A stretch of 64,000 bases of DNA, from contig CM037472.1 in NCBI GenBank assembly GCA_021014325.1, positions 2,604,001 to 2,668,000 of the forward strand. Reading direction: 5' to 3'. This DNA is from Plazaster borealis. Its lineage: Eukaryota > Echinodermata > Asteroidea > Forcipulatida > Labidiasteridae. A model generated the notes under the pieces. That model searched no databases. It had not been told where the DNA came from and was given only the letters and a program-made list of their open reading frames with translations. This document shows positions 43,020 through 54,250 of this stretch, piece by piece; position 1 is the stretch's first letter, and the number at the start of each line of letters is the position of its first letter. A program made the translations under genes and the position numbers.

Positions 43020-45030
43020 ACTTAATTAATAGTTTCTGAAATGAAATCACATATAGCCCAGTACAGCTAGTGGTCCATTGTAGCGGACACAAGCTGTACT
43101 CTAACGAATAAAGTACGACAAAAAATACAGCACTATAATGAAATAGTTACAAACAAAAAACAACAATTTATATTTTATTATCCGGATGGAATACCACGAA
43201 GGAATAAAAATAGTAAGACAATGCCGTTAAAAAACAAGGGGCGGTAAATTGGGCCAGAGGACCACAGTCACCAGTTAAGGACTTGAGATTGGGATAGCCT
43301 CCCCGTGTACGTCCATCCTTAACATGGTAGATGAAGAATGATGAGATAAATGCGAGTCCGGTACTTCCTTTAAGTTGATAGGTTATTGGTTCCTAATACT
43401 GCATATTCATAGTTATTTCAGTCGATCTGATCCACCATAAAACTGATGGAATTATTTGTGAAATAGTAACACGGTTGGGGGTAGGTCAGGGTTTGGCGTT
43501 TGAACCCCCTTACCCGCCTCGCCCTCAGCACACAGCCCTACTTTAATTGTCTATTGATGTATCGTCTTGATGCGAAAACCTTGTCAGCGATTTCTCAGCT
43601 AAACAATAAAATGAGCTATCCTAGTTAATAGAGCAACATACAAAACGAGGTCAATGTGTCTCTCTACTTTACTCTTGGAAACTTCTCCAGGGGCGTCTGA
43701 AATCTGCCAAGACCGGAATATTGCTACTCAAGTGAGAAAGGATATTCTTTGTTGTACGCATCAAATCCTCTTTATTCTCCTCACCCATCTCTACCGCGTT
43801 CACATATTTTATTTAAGTCGCAACCTTTCTCCGTTTGCACGCATCTTTCCGACTCTGATTCTATAAATTACTGTAACTCACCTCGCCTCTGAATGGAATA
43901 GCCATGGTTAAAATGAAGTCGCTTTCTTCTGTGTTTTGTTTTAAGAAACTCCCCAGAAATATTTCGTTTTGTGCCTGGCAGAGGGTAGCTGGCAATTTGT
44001 GTGTAAATCTTTGACCCATTCCTAGAAAACTGAAATGAAAAATTGAAAAGTTCAAATAAGACTTCCAGTCTGTTAGTTAAGGTAGGACACTTTAACAGGA
44101 AAGACAGTGATGCACAACATGGGAGTCATTTTGGCAATACACACATAGTTGTGCTTCAATGTGAGTTTCTAAAAGCAATTGTTTTTATAGTTAATTAGGA
44201 AGACTGTGACACCATGGTTTTTGTGCTTAGTGTAAGGACTTTAGGCCGCGTCAGAATTAAGCGACTTAGCAGCTTAGAATGGCCGTTATAGCTACAGCAA
44301 GTTGCAGAACATTTCGGCGTTCCGAACGTAGCCACTGCCTAAGTTGGCAATTAATTCGGACTCGTTCTAAGTAAGAGCCGGTCTTACGTCAGATCTTACG
44401 CTAAAACTTTTTGTAAAGTAGCTCAAGGGGTTAGTAAACTTTGCATGTTACTTGCCCCAGCGGGTTTTAGTAGCCCAGATTTGAAATATGTATTGTCATA
44501 AATGTATCTCTCTGATGTATTAATGGTAGCAATCTCAACCAGTTTCATGGTCAAATGAAGTCACATCCACACATTTTAAAACACTTCACAGACTCAATAC
44601 CAATTTAAACATTTCAAAAGTTATTATTCACATCTAAAAGGGAAGAAATATGAGCATTGACAGTTTTTGGTAGCCCACATGGCAAGTTAAGTGGTGTTAG
44701 CCCATAGCAGTTTTTATAGACAACTCGCCAGGCTAGTGTTAAGGGTGAACCCTGTTTGTCAAACAGTGCACCCGACTAGATCGTTTTGGATCTCTTTTAT
44801 TCAATCTCTGTTTTCTATCATTTATGTTGTATCTTTACTGCGAATTATTTATGCGTCGGGTTCCAGATTTTACCAGACATTCAGCCACATGTTCCACATG
44901 TGCCCGAACTTGTTTTTATGTTTTGTAGATTCTAATGAGCAAACCCTTTGTGAGCAAACCCTGATGTTAGGTCGGCAACGGGAAGCCAAACCATGGGAGG
45001 GTTACTTTAACACAACGATTACATAGTATA
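43020..45030. repeat. 2-kb segmental duplicate (partner 61,880-63,850), with orphan 5' module
   Basis: The stretch matches 61,880-63,850 from end to end (AATAAAGTACGACAAAAAAT, GTCAGCGATTTCTCAGCTAA, GCCGCGTCAGAATTAAGCGA, GGTGAACCCTGTTTGTCAAA). Its first part, to about 43,860, is the type A module that precedes exon 1 of copy 1, but no exon 1 follows. On the minus strand 43,904-44,023 could be an exon (acceptor TTTTCTAG, donor GAG|GTGAGT), yet changes between the two duplicates are mostly non-synonymous in every frame, so it is not called coding. Confidence 0.8.
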
Positions 45031-45856
45031 CAAGTTATTGATAATCGATATTTGCACTTGGGGTCACTTTTATGAATACATTGTTACTTCTGGGGATTGA
45101 TGGTCGGAAACAAATGCACAGTTCCATTTTTTCCCCATCTGGTTGGTGAATGCGTGCAGTTGACTATCTTTAGACGGGCAGAGTCTGCGGGAAATCAACA
45201 AAATTGACAACGATTATTGGAACAAATTTAATGCCATTTTTGTTCGTTCTAGAAAAGACTTCTAATCTCGTTGTGCCGATTGGCCAAACAAGATACAACA
45301 AAAGCCATTCATGATCGTTGCATCAGTCAAAGTGAAAAACACACTGCTATCTGCAGAAGATAGTTGGTATCGCTTGATGCACACACTGGAAAACATACGA
45401 CAAAGCAACTCAACTTTATTACATTAAGCCTAATGCACATTATAAAAATCGGAGGACATTTGCCATGCTCTAGAAAGAGTTGTGCCATATGAATTCTGTA
45501 ATGAAATATTCTTTTCGCCAGCTCCCTAAGGGCCTGTAAAGATAAAAGTTTCTGGAAATGTTGGGCACGGTCTAAAAAGTTACTTCGTTGCCATGGCAAC
45601 AGCCGATTTGCCATTTGGGGGTGGTTTTGCGATTTTTTCGATTTTGGATTAGTGAAATTTACCCTTTTTCAAGGCCGCGTTACCATTACACATTAAAAGT
45701 TATGGATAGGTGGGTCCATAGTCCATAAATAATCATGGGTGGCCATTAGTTTTAATTATGGTTGTTTTTTGGACTTGTTTAAAGTATGAAAATATACCAT
45801 ACAGCTCATAACCCATATGGTAGTGCCCCGATTTCAACATCGGCCACATAATAGTT
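45031..45856. other. Spacer, no gene seen
   Basis: A minus-strand 95-codon frame (45,614-45,327) has no recognisable motif or splice context. The rest is unremarkable. Confidence 0.4.
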
Positions 45857-45923
45857 GGGATTCGAACCAGGTGTTGACGGTGTAGTGACCGGCACTGTGT
45901 CTGAGACCGTCTCTGCTGCCTGA
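45857..45923 (+). pseudogene. GPCR exon 2 tail relic (lost copy)
   Basis: GGGATTCGAACCAGGT, then TTGACGGTGTAG and CTGAGACCGTCTCTGCTGCC, is the last ~65 coding bases of exon 2 (RDSNQVVDG...TVSET), with one base missing after CAGGT. The following AGAGAACGACTTCTCTCGC is the usual 3' UTR. TM6 and TM7 are absent. It proves a further array unit once lay between copies 3 and 4. Confidence 0.9.
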
Positions 45924-47130
45924 AATATGCAGAGAACGACTTCTCTCGCCAAAAAAATGTTTGTTCCGTTTCTGCTTTGAAAGTATCGCGCATGTCGAAA
46001 ACGAGAAAGCAACTCGAACGAATATCTCTCCTTTTCCAAGAAATCAAATCTTCTTTTTAAATTATATTTATTCAAAATTCTTGAAAATAAAAATAACTAT
46101 AGCAATTTGTTATAAATAAAATTTCTAATTTTCTATAATACAAATAATGTGTTCAAATTGACATTGAAACAAAATTAAAACTTGGGACGAGGATGCTTAT
46201 TATTTAGAAAGCCCATTTGCCAATCACGCCCGAATTTGTGCGACCATCACATAACTTTAATAACAGCATGCACGTCAATTGGGAACAATTCTTAATTTAC
46301 AAGTAACCGGAAACGGAGGTCAAGTCTTACTCTCGGGTTTTCTTTGTTGATTTGTTAAAAACTTTTTACTTTCACATAATTTATGGCTGAGTTTTCTCGT
46401 AACAATACGGTCTAATTTTTAAAGCCATAAATTACGTTAAACTGAAGTATTTTAAGAAACAGAATTGCGCACAAACTCAATATTGTTGGGACCATTTTGG
46501 TCCCAGAAGTTCGAATATTCGCGAGAATTGCACATAACAGAACATGAAAAAACTCTCAGAATGCACAAACCAATTTATTCCTGGATGTTTTGGTCAACAC
46601 TTCAGAAACAATCACTGTTATTCTATCTCACAAATAATGTTCTCAAGTTGTTAATTCACAACACTCGGATGTGACAAATAACATGCACTAATTTATGTAT
46701 GCATTGTGAACACGTCTTCAAATTACGTTATTGGGTAGTGATGTAACTTTGCTTTATGGGCTCTCTGGACGAACTCTTTGTGGAACACTGTAAAAACTGG
46801 GAAACGCGGGAAATATTTGTGACACAATCATGGCTGGATTTATACAGATGGAAATATCGCTCCGGATTATTAGTGTGCTTATCATAGATATAATGCTACA
46901 ATCCCCCCTCTTTTTTCTTTCTTTCTGTCAAACAGTCACGCGATCAAAATGAAAATTCCTAAACTAATCGGCCAACTTTGGTCAAATTAAACCTTGTCAC
47001 ACCTGCCCTATCTAGGGTTGGTCATACAAATTTGGCCAATGTGCATCTGATGGTCAATAGTGGTCATTCAATAAATATTTACAAAATGTTTCTCCTTTAG
47101 CTGAATGCAATCTAACTTGGTTCAATCATT
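45924..47130 (+). other. 3' flank of the lost unit
   Basis: 46,485-47,130 matches the flanks of copies 1 and 2 (CAACACTTCAGAAACAATCA, GGAACACTGTAAAAACTG, TTTATACAGATGGAAATATC, TTTCTCCTTTAGCTGAATGC). 46,000-46,480 is AT-rich and unrelated. Confidence 0.65.
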
Positions 47131-47937
47131 CATTGGTTCGAGCTTCGTTTGGGGTGTACAGTTGGTAATAATACAAAGCAATCAACAAAAGAATCACCCC
47201 ATGGGGGAAGTATGTCAAATGTGTACGGTATATGCAAATGAACCACGGTTGTGTTATACATATACAAGGAACTTAACTTTCCAGCAGCTATTTCCAATAT
47301 TTTTTTTAAAACTAGAAATGACTCAATTCCCCGACGCTGTATCTTTCCTTTACAAAAAGGAAACCCCTTTCTTGATCAAACATTCCAAATAGTGAAAGAG
47401 AGATTGCCAAGTGTGACACCATTAGGACAAGTCCTCAATGGGGCAATTATTATTATTAATTCAGGCAGCCATCTGACATTTTGGTTTTGTGGTCACTTTT
47501 CCTATTGGTCATGATCTGGTAAATTTTGAGATACACAAAAGTCATTGAAACACTCTTTGATGCATATGGATTATAGACCATGTAACCTTTGTTTACACAA
47601 AGAGTGACATTGTACTATTCCAGTGCATTTCCTGGCAGGCGAGATACTATACACTGGTCATACGGGACATTGTACATTATGTGTCATAATTTTCACATGA
47701 ATTAGAGAGTGACAAAAATAACAGCAGAACAAGTTTTGAGGTGTGCCCCCTTTCTACATTATCAAAAGTTGATAAAAATCAGACAGAGCAATCTCCATAA
47801 AATATAAGATTTAGTGTTTTTTTCCATTGGGCTGTGTACAAATCCTGCCTGCAGGATGTCCAGGCTCTGTGGCTCCTTTGTAAACATGTGATGTCACAGT
47901 TCTATGGCAAACCACTCAAGAACCAAGAAAAAATAAA

Positions 47938-48107
47938 TGGGCCAAATTTCATAGAGCTGCTTTGGCTCGAAAGGTTGCTAAGCACAAAACAATCTGAGTT
48001 ACCAGGAATAGGTTACCAGCCAAAATGCCAGTTCACATGTACAATTTGTGACTGGTATCCTGAAACATGTTCTGCGTAACAGCAGCTCTATAAAATGTGT
48101 CCGTGCG
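47938..48107. mobile_element. Palindromic MITE
   Basis: The ends GGGCCAAATTTCATAGAGCT and AGCTCTATAAAATGTGTCC are inverted. The interior has GTTACCAGCCAAAATGCCAG. Same family as 8,247 and 55,378. Confidence 0.7.
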
Positions 48108-48512
48108 TGATGAATTCTAGGTAATAAATAGAGTGATCTTGACTATTTTCGGGCATTTCTTGGCAGACGAGAAACTTATTGAATTCATTATGATAAATTA
48201 AAACTGTAAATTGCAATTTCTGAAGAAAGTCAAAGTGATGATCGAAGGCCACCTTTACCTGCAATATAGAATTATAGGAATAGGAAAATATAGGAAAACG
48301 GGCTCTTTGGCTCCTTTGTAAACATGCCAAGTCACAGTTCTATGGCAAACCACTCAAGAACCAAGAATAAATACATAGACCAAAAAGTTTAAAAGTAGCT
48401 TAGCACAAAACAATCTGTGTTACAAGAAATAGGTTACCAACCAAAATGCCAGTTCACATGTACAATTTGTGACTGGTTTCCTGAAGTTTGTTAAAATATA
48501 TTTTCTGCTTAA

Positions 48513-48909
48513 AGGCATCGTACACGTTTGGGAATGACTCTGAAAAATTATGGAAATAAAAACTTACTTGGTAAGAAGTACAGCAGCTTTGGATATAGTA
48601 TATTGCAGTTTGAGAGACTTTTTACTTCGAAGGACTGCGGTTATGGAAAAATATATCACTTTTTAACCCCAATTTTTTTTTGAATATTGAGAAGCGTTAC
48701 AGTAACGCTTCTCAGAGTGTGTATTCCAATGCAGATTATTTTTCCTGCGTAGATATTACCGCTCCAGATTTTCGGCAATATCTCAAAAAAGCTAACACCT
48801 TTTGAAATGAAATATTCACAGGTTAGTTTAATGGTATATATTAAACTACAACTATAATATAGGATTGAAACATACAATAAGCTCCAATTACCAAACGTGT
48901 TCGATGCCT
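48513..48909. mobile_element. TTAA MITE nested in a palindromic MITE (copy 4 flank)
   Basis: Flanked by TTAA (48509-48512, 48910-48913) with termini AGGCATCGTACACGTTTGG and the inverse of AGGCATCGAACACGTTTGG. It splits the CTGCTTAAGCAGCTC of a palindromic MITE, so the order of insertions is readable. The inner hairpin GAGAAGCGTTAC / GTAACGCTTCTC lies near 48,692. Confidence 0.88.
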
Positions 48910-49291
48910 TTAAGCAGCTCTATGAAATTGGTCTGTGGTGATGAATTCTAGGTTATGAAAAAACCTTGTCACCTCTTTGCGCACAGAGTGATCTTGAAAC
49001 TTGTAGGGCATTTCTTGGCAGACGAGACACTTTATTCACATGATCAATTTAAATTGTTTATTGCAATTTCTGAAGAAAGTCAAAGTGATGATCGAAGGCC
49101 ACCTTTACCTGCAATATAGAGTTGCTCTTATTTACAATCTGCACTGGAAAATGTTATGTGTCAATCGTATGCTCAATTTTCTTACTGTACCTTGACGATA
49201 GATCAATGTATAAAGTCAGTCAATTCCTAACCATTGTACCATAGACTAAACCTAGTGTAGCTGATAGCAGCCGGGGTATTTGGTGTTTCTT

Positions 49292-49298
49292 TATAAAC
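49292..49298 (+). promoter_or_regulatory. TATA box, GPCR copy 4 (type B module)
   Basis: TATAAAC is 120 bp before the ATG. The module upstream differs from that of copies 1 and 3. Only the last ~25 bases before the ATG (GTAATAGACATTGTCTTC here) are common to all. Confidence 0.6.
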
Positions 49299-49411
49299 GA
49301 ACTCATTGAATACACAACCGAGCAACTTCAACTGAATCTTTTGAAACTGACTCAAGGAAAAAGTGAGTTAGAATAGAGCGTCAAAAAGTTTCAGTAATAG
49401 ACATTGTCTTC

Positions 49412-50120
49412 ATGGAGCAGCTTAACCTCTCTGAAGCATCAGTCCCAAGTATTGAAGAAACACCGAGTGTTGGAAACTCAACGACGGGAGACAGCGTTGC
49501 TTTCACCAAATTCATCTTAGCTCTCTACTGCATGATCTGCGTGGTTGGTATCACTGGTAACTTACTGGTTGTCATCGTACTCCTCCGTGTGCCGTCCCTG
49601 CGGTCTAATACCAGTGATTTCTTAGTGCATCTCTCCATAGTAGATTTCATGGTCTGTGTTCTGGTCATCCCAAATTTTCTAGCATCTAGACCCAACTCTA
49701 CTCCGAACCCCGGGTTCTTTGGTGAGGTGTGGTGTCGAGTTTACACTTCCCAATTCCTGTTTTGGTTCTTCACGATGACGTCAGTCTTGGGTTTGACCGT
49801 GGTCAGTTTGGAGCGGTATGTAGCCATAGTTTACCCACATAAATACAAGAGGTTGTTTTCTAAACGAAATAAATACATGATGATTGCTGTTTGTTGGATG
49901 CTTGCAGTTATGACAAGATCCTACATTTTCGTCGTGTATGAAGAAGATGAAGTAGAAGGATGTCATTTTAAAGGCTGGTCTAACGGAGGAGCTCAGGCGG
50001 CATTTGGCTTGTACAGTTTCACAGTCAACGTCTTCGCTCCATTCTCTGTGATGATTTTTGCGCAACTGAAAGTTATCTCAACGCTGAACAGACAAGTGAA
50101 GACGTTAACTGCTCGAACAG
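49412..50120 (+). CDS. GPCR copy 4, exon 1
   Basis: 709 bases, intact. TM2 ends VLVIPNFLASRP, with Asn where the other copies have Tyr. Confidence 0.93.
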
Positions 50121-52667
50121 GTTAGCTATACGTTATTGTGTTCTTATATCATACTAAAGGCAGTGGACACTATTGGTAATTACTCAAAATAATTATTGGC
50201 ATAAAACCTTACTTGGTAACGAGTAATGGGGAGCTGTTGATAGTATAAAACATTGTGAGAAACGGCTTCCTCTGAAGTAACGTAGTTTTCGAGAAAGAAG
50301 TAATTTTCCACGAGACCTCGGAATTAGATTTTGAGGTCTCGAAATCAAGCATCTGAAAGCACACAACTTCGTGTGACAAGGGTAATTTTTCTTGCATTAT
50401 TATCTCGCAACTTCGACGACCAATTGAGCTCAAATTTACACAGGTTTGTTATTAATGCATATGTTGAGATACACCAAGTGAGAAGACTGGTCTTTGACAA
50501 TTACCAATAGTGTCCAGTGTCTTTAAGTATAAAGAGAAACCGGATGACGAGCAATGGAAGCACGTCATACGGTGTCCCCAGCTGACCAATGTTAATAGCC
50601 TATTTCAAATCCCTAGTTTGACATATTTAGGTCTTCAATCAACATGAACAGGGGCGGATACAAGGGGCGTGGGGGCGTACGCCCCCCTTTTCGTCAGAAA
50701 AAATCTAAAAACTAAATACTTTTTAATTTTTTTACATTTTTATTAGCCACAAGTGTGTGTGGTGTAGTTTTCTTTCTTTTTTCGTCCTATGCCATTTACA
50801 TTTTTTCTTTCTAGCAAAAATGAATCTTTCATGATATGTCACTTGTAGTTGTTTAGATTTGCAACAATAACATAGCATTTGAAACCTGATGTGCCAATTT
50901 GTCCGGGATAATACGACAGTAAGCTTGAATTTGAGAAACGAGCTTAAACAATATGTTTTTAATGATAATGCATGAAACCAGATAATGCAGCGACCAGATC
51001 CAAACGTGAAATTTGTGGTATTACAATTTTCTTCGAGTAAAATTAGAAGATTGATATGGATCAAAAGTGCTTAAAAAGTGTGTATATTTCTCTGTTTCAG
51101 GCACACAGAGGCTCGTTTTTTCACCCCTCAAAAGGCCCCAAAACTCAGCTTCCGGGGCTTCGCCCCCTGGCACCCCAATCGGGGCTTCACCCCTGGACCC
51201 CACCATCGATGTTACTGGAAAATTTTTCAGTAAATTTAAAAGAGTGAAAAGGTTCAGAAGTGCTTAAAAAGTGTGTCTATTTCTCTGTTTTAGGCACACA
51301 GAGTCTTCATTTTTCACCCCTCAGAGCTTCCGGGGGCTTCGCACCCTGCACCCCCCATCGGGGTTACAGAAAAATTTCCAGTAAATTTAGAAGATTGATA
51401 TGGATCTGAATTGCTTAAAAAGTATGTCGATTTCTCTGTTTTTGGTTAATTATATTGAACATTGCACTATCATTATCGTTTGTCTCACCTTGGAGGAAGG
51501 ATCCTCCTCACCCAACACTTTTTGTCACTAAATAAATATCTATTGTAACCTGCATTTTAATTTTATAACTCAGGATGGCTGATCCAATGACTCCCAACTC
51601 GAAAATAGTGTTTAAATAATGATCTTGCTAAATCAAAATTGGTTAAAGGGGTCAGATATTGCATGAGATCGCACCACAGAGCATCTAGAACCCTAACTGT
51701 TTCAGAGCATTTAAGCGGGCCCCGGAACCCATGCCTTTAGGGCTTCGCGTTACGCGCTCTCAGGCGCCACAAATTGCATTCACAGTTTGCTGCTTGGTAC
51801 ATTTTTACGCCCCTCCGTTTGGAAAATCCTGGATCCGCCCCTGAATGAAGGGGACTTTGGACAAGGTTGCCTTAATTGACATGTGAACCCTGACCTCTTT
51901 AAATATCAAAAAAGTTAATCACACATAATAATGAACTCAAAATCAAGAATAATTATTCTTGGATCATGCTTTATGAAACTTTGAATCATTTCACGTCACA
52001 AACACTGAAATTCTCGTAAATTGTTTATTTTTTTTTTCTCTGTAAAATTGGTCAAAAAATGCAGTATAATAGCATATAAGATAACAAGATTTATGAGAAC
52101 ATTTTCTTTCTCTGACATTCTAATGGTTTGCGCTCTGTATGGTGCTGTAGTTAACTGATAACTTCCCGAGACCTGCGGCAAAACACTCCTAAAACAAACA
52201 AACAAAAACACGGGCGTTCCATAATTAATTGGTAAAAACGTATGATCTCTGTTTTTACAACCAACGTTCAACAATAAGTGTGTATGATGATTCCACTGTT
52301 TATTGCAGCATCTTTGGGTTTAAATCCAAGCGACCAGCGTGAGATGTGGCAGCTCCGAGCCTCCCAAACCCTGGTGAAGACACTCTTGGCCTGCGTCATA
52401 ACATTCGGTGCGTGCTGGACGCCAAACCAAGTCTGGTTCCTGCTCTTCAATTTCGGTGTTCCAATGGCTCCAGGTGGACCTTTCCACCGTCTCACTATCA
52501 TCTTAGCCGTGGGTAATTCCTGTGTGAATCCAGTCATTTACACCATGACCAACAAGCCGTTCCGTAAAGGGATCAGGGAGCTGTTTTGTAGACAGCGGGA
52601 TTCGAACCAGGTGGTTGACGGTGTAGCGACCGGCACTGTGTCCGAGACAATCTCTACTGCCTTATAG
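49412..52667 (+). CDS. Class A GPCR, copy 4, intact
   Basis: Exon 1 49412-50120 and exon 2 52309-52667 join in phase 1 (ACAG|GTTAGC ... TATTGCAG|CATC) to give 355 aa. Hallmarks: ITGNLLVVIVLL, HLSIVDF, LERYVAIVYP (preceded by VVS where others have AVN), AVCWML, CWTPNQVW (Thr for Ile in the TM6 CWxP) and NPVIY. Loop 2 reads SYIFVVYEEDEVEGCHFKG and the tail ends SETISTAL. TM5 carries Ser for Ile (APFSVMIF). The intron holds a TTAA MITE and a hAT-like element. Confidence 0.93.
50158..50522 (+). mobile_element. TTAA MITE in copy 4 intron
   Basis: The left flank is CTAA (degraded TTAA, 50154-50157), the right TTAA (50523-50526). The ends are AGGCAGTGGACACTATTGG and the inverse of AGACACTGGACACTATTGG. 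It occupies the same intron site as the element in copy 1 but in the opposite orientation. Confidence 0.87.
50649..51843. mobile_element. hAT-like element in copy 4 intron
   Basis: The termini CAGGGGCGGAT are inverted at both ends. The left 8-bp flank is AACATGAA and the right flank AATGAA, the same target with two bases lost. Paralogous introns read AATCAACATGAAGGGGACTT without interruption. Inside, an ~190-bp block (TTAAAAAGTGTG, ATTTCTCTGTTT, TTCACCCCTC, CTTCGCCCCCTGG) is repeated three times. No transposase frame. Confidence 0.85.
52309..52667 (+). CDS. GPCR copy 4, exon 2
   Basis: Acceptor CACTGTTTATTGCAG|CATC. Loop 3 is FNFGVPMAPGGPFHRL. Stop TAG at 52665-52667. An AATAAA lies about 160 bp downstream (near 52,825). 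Confidence 0.93.
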
Positions 52668-54250
52668 AAAAAGACTTTGATAAAAATGAATCCTCAGCAG
52701 AAACAATGTGTGTACCGTTTCTGTTGTGCACATCGCACCAGACAAGTCTTGAAAATCAGTCTTGACCAATCTACTCCTTGGTCAATACTTCAGACAATAC
52801 AATAACATTGCTTTTGTTTTCTCAAAATAAAGTGTTCTTATGTTGTTAATTCACAACATTCCGATGTGACAACATTCTAACATTCCATTGCCATTGTTTT
52901 CACAAATAATGTTCTTAACTTAATAATTTAAACAGTCTGATATGACGTATAACATGGACCAATGTAATGGTAAGTAAAGTGAAAATGTTTTAAAAATCAC
53001 GTCAAATGAGGCATGCTAACCAAATGAACTATTTCGGCAAACTCTTAGCGGCGCACTGTAAACAATGTGAAACACGGTTATTTTCCACGGTATCATATAG
53101 CAGTATTGTAGGCCAGCAAATGTCATATAGGATTAGACAAAATAGAAGGAACAACCATCCATATTGTTTACAAAAAGTGACTTGGAACATTTTAGGGCAT
53201 TTTACTGAAGACAAGAAACTAATTTGCATTTTGCGCTCCAAATTCAGCATGTCATTTTTTTTAAAAATAACCCTCATATTCCTTCATACTTTAAGTTGAT
53301 AGGTCTAAGAGATTTTCGAATGCCATATTAGAGTACAGTAATTACAAGGTATTTATTTATTTCATACAATTTCATAGCATTGTTCCTGCTCTTCATTCTT
53401 AGGGTATTGATGGGTCCGCGTTCTCCCTTAAAGGGATTGTATACGTTTGGTAAATGGAACCCACTGGTTGTTTCAACCCTATATAGTTGTAGATATATAC
53501 TATAAAAGTTACCTGTGGAAATTTCATTTCAAAAGATAGTAGCGTTTTTGAGAAATTGTCGAAAATCTGGAGCGGTTATGTCCACACACAGGAAGAATAA
53601 TCTGCATTTGGAATACTCAATCTGAGAAACAATTCTGACATGAACGCTTGTCAGATTCAAACAGGTTTGGATAAAAACTGATATCTTTTTCCATAACCAC
53701 ATTACTTCATTACTTCAAAGTGGAATGTTTCTCAAAATTCTTTATACTATCAGAAGCTGCTGTAGTTCTACCAAGTAAGTTTTTAATGCCACTAATTGAA
53801 TGAGTAATTACCAAACATATACAGACCCTTAATAACAGTAGTCCGCTGGCCAAATGCTAGTTAAAACACTTTAACCAGTCGTTATTCTCTTGCTGGCTAG
53901 TTCAGTGTTGAAAAGCATCCCTATTTTATATCAAGTATGAACCAGTATAAACCTGGCAGACTAGTGGGTCAACAAACAGACCTGTAACTATGTTTTTGCA
54001 AATAGAGAGGAAACTGTCTAGTACACAAAACTTTGCACAGTGTTTTTCAATGTTCTATTTCTAGTCACTGGAAAAGCTAAGGGCAAACTCTGTATCTCTA
54101 TGGGGAACACCGATGATCAAGGCCCAAACGATTCTGCACTTTCAGGGTTTGAAATCTACACTGAACCAAAGGCCAGAGGCCAATGATTTTAGCATCGGGC
54201 CAGTAAACTCCTAATCAAACAAGTCATGCACTCTTGTGTCTTTCAATTGA
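52668..54250 (+). other. 3' flank of copy 4 and spacer
   Basis: Partly the usual 3' flank (52,690-53,060). No gene. A TTAA MITE is at 53,432-53,828, described separately. Confidence 0.5.
53432..53828. mobile_element. TTAA MITE
   Basis: TTAA at 53428-53431 and 53829-53832. The ends are AGGGATTGTATACGTTTGG and the inverse of AGGGTCTGTATATGTTTGG. Same family as 48,513, 55,959, 61,070 and 61,427. Confidence 0.87.

Larger units (their letters stand above)
47130..49290 (+). repeat. Upstream region of copy 4, duplicated before copy 5
   Basis: 47,170-49,290 corresponds to 54,480-56,725. Shared blocks include GCCAAGTGTGACACCATTA, GCTGTGTACAAATCCTGCCT and TCAAAGTGATGATCGAAGG, and the same MITEs sit at matching places. 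Copies 4 and 5 therefore descend from a unit duplicated with its 5' region and transposons already in place. Confidence 0.8.

Noticed and set aside
43904..44023. Minus-strand exon with good acceptor and donor, present twice (also near 62,720-62,845)
   Set aside because: Differences between duplicates are mostly amino-acid changing in each frame and one copy has an inserted base. Kept only as a note in the duplication entry.
44691..45026. 111-codon plus-strand ORF
   Set aside because: Its duplicate at 63,572 keeps only part of the frame and starts elsewhere; no recognisable domain.
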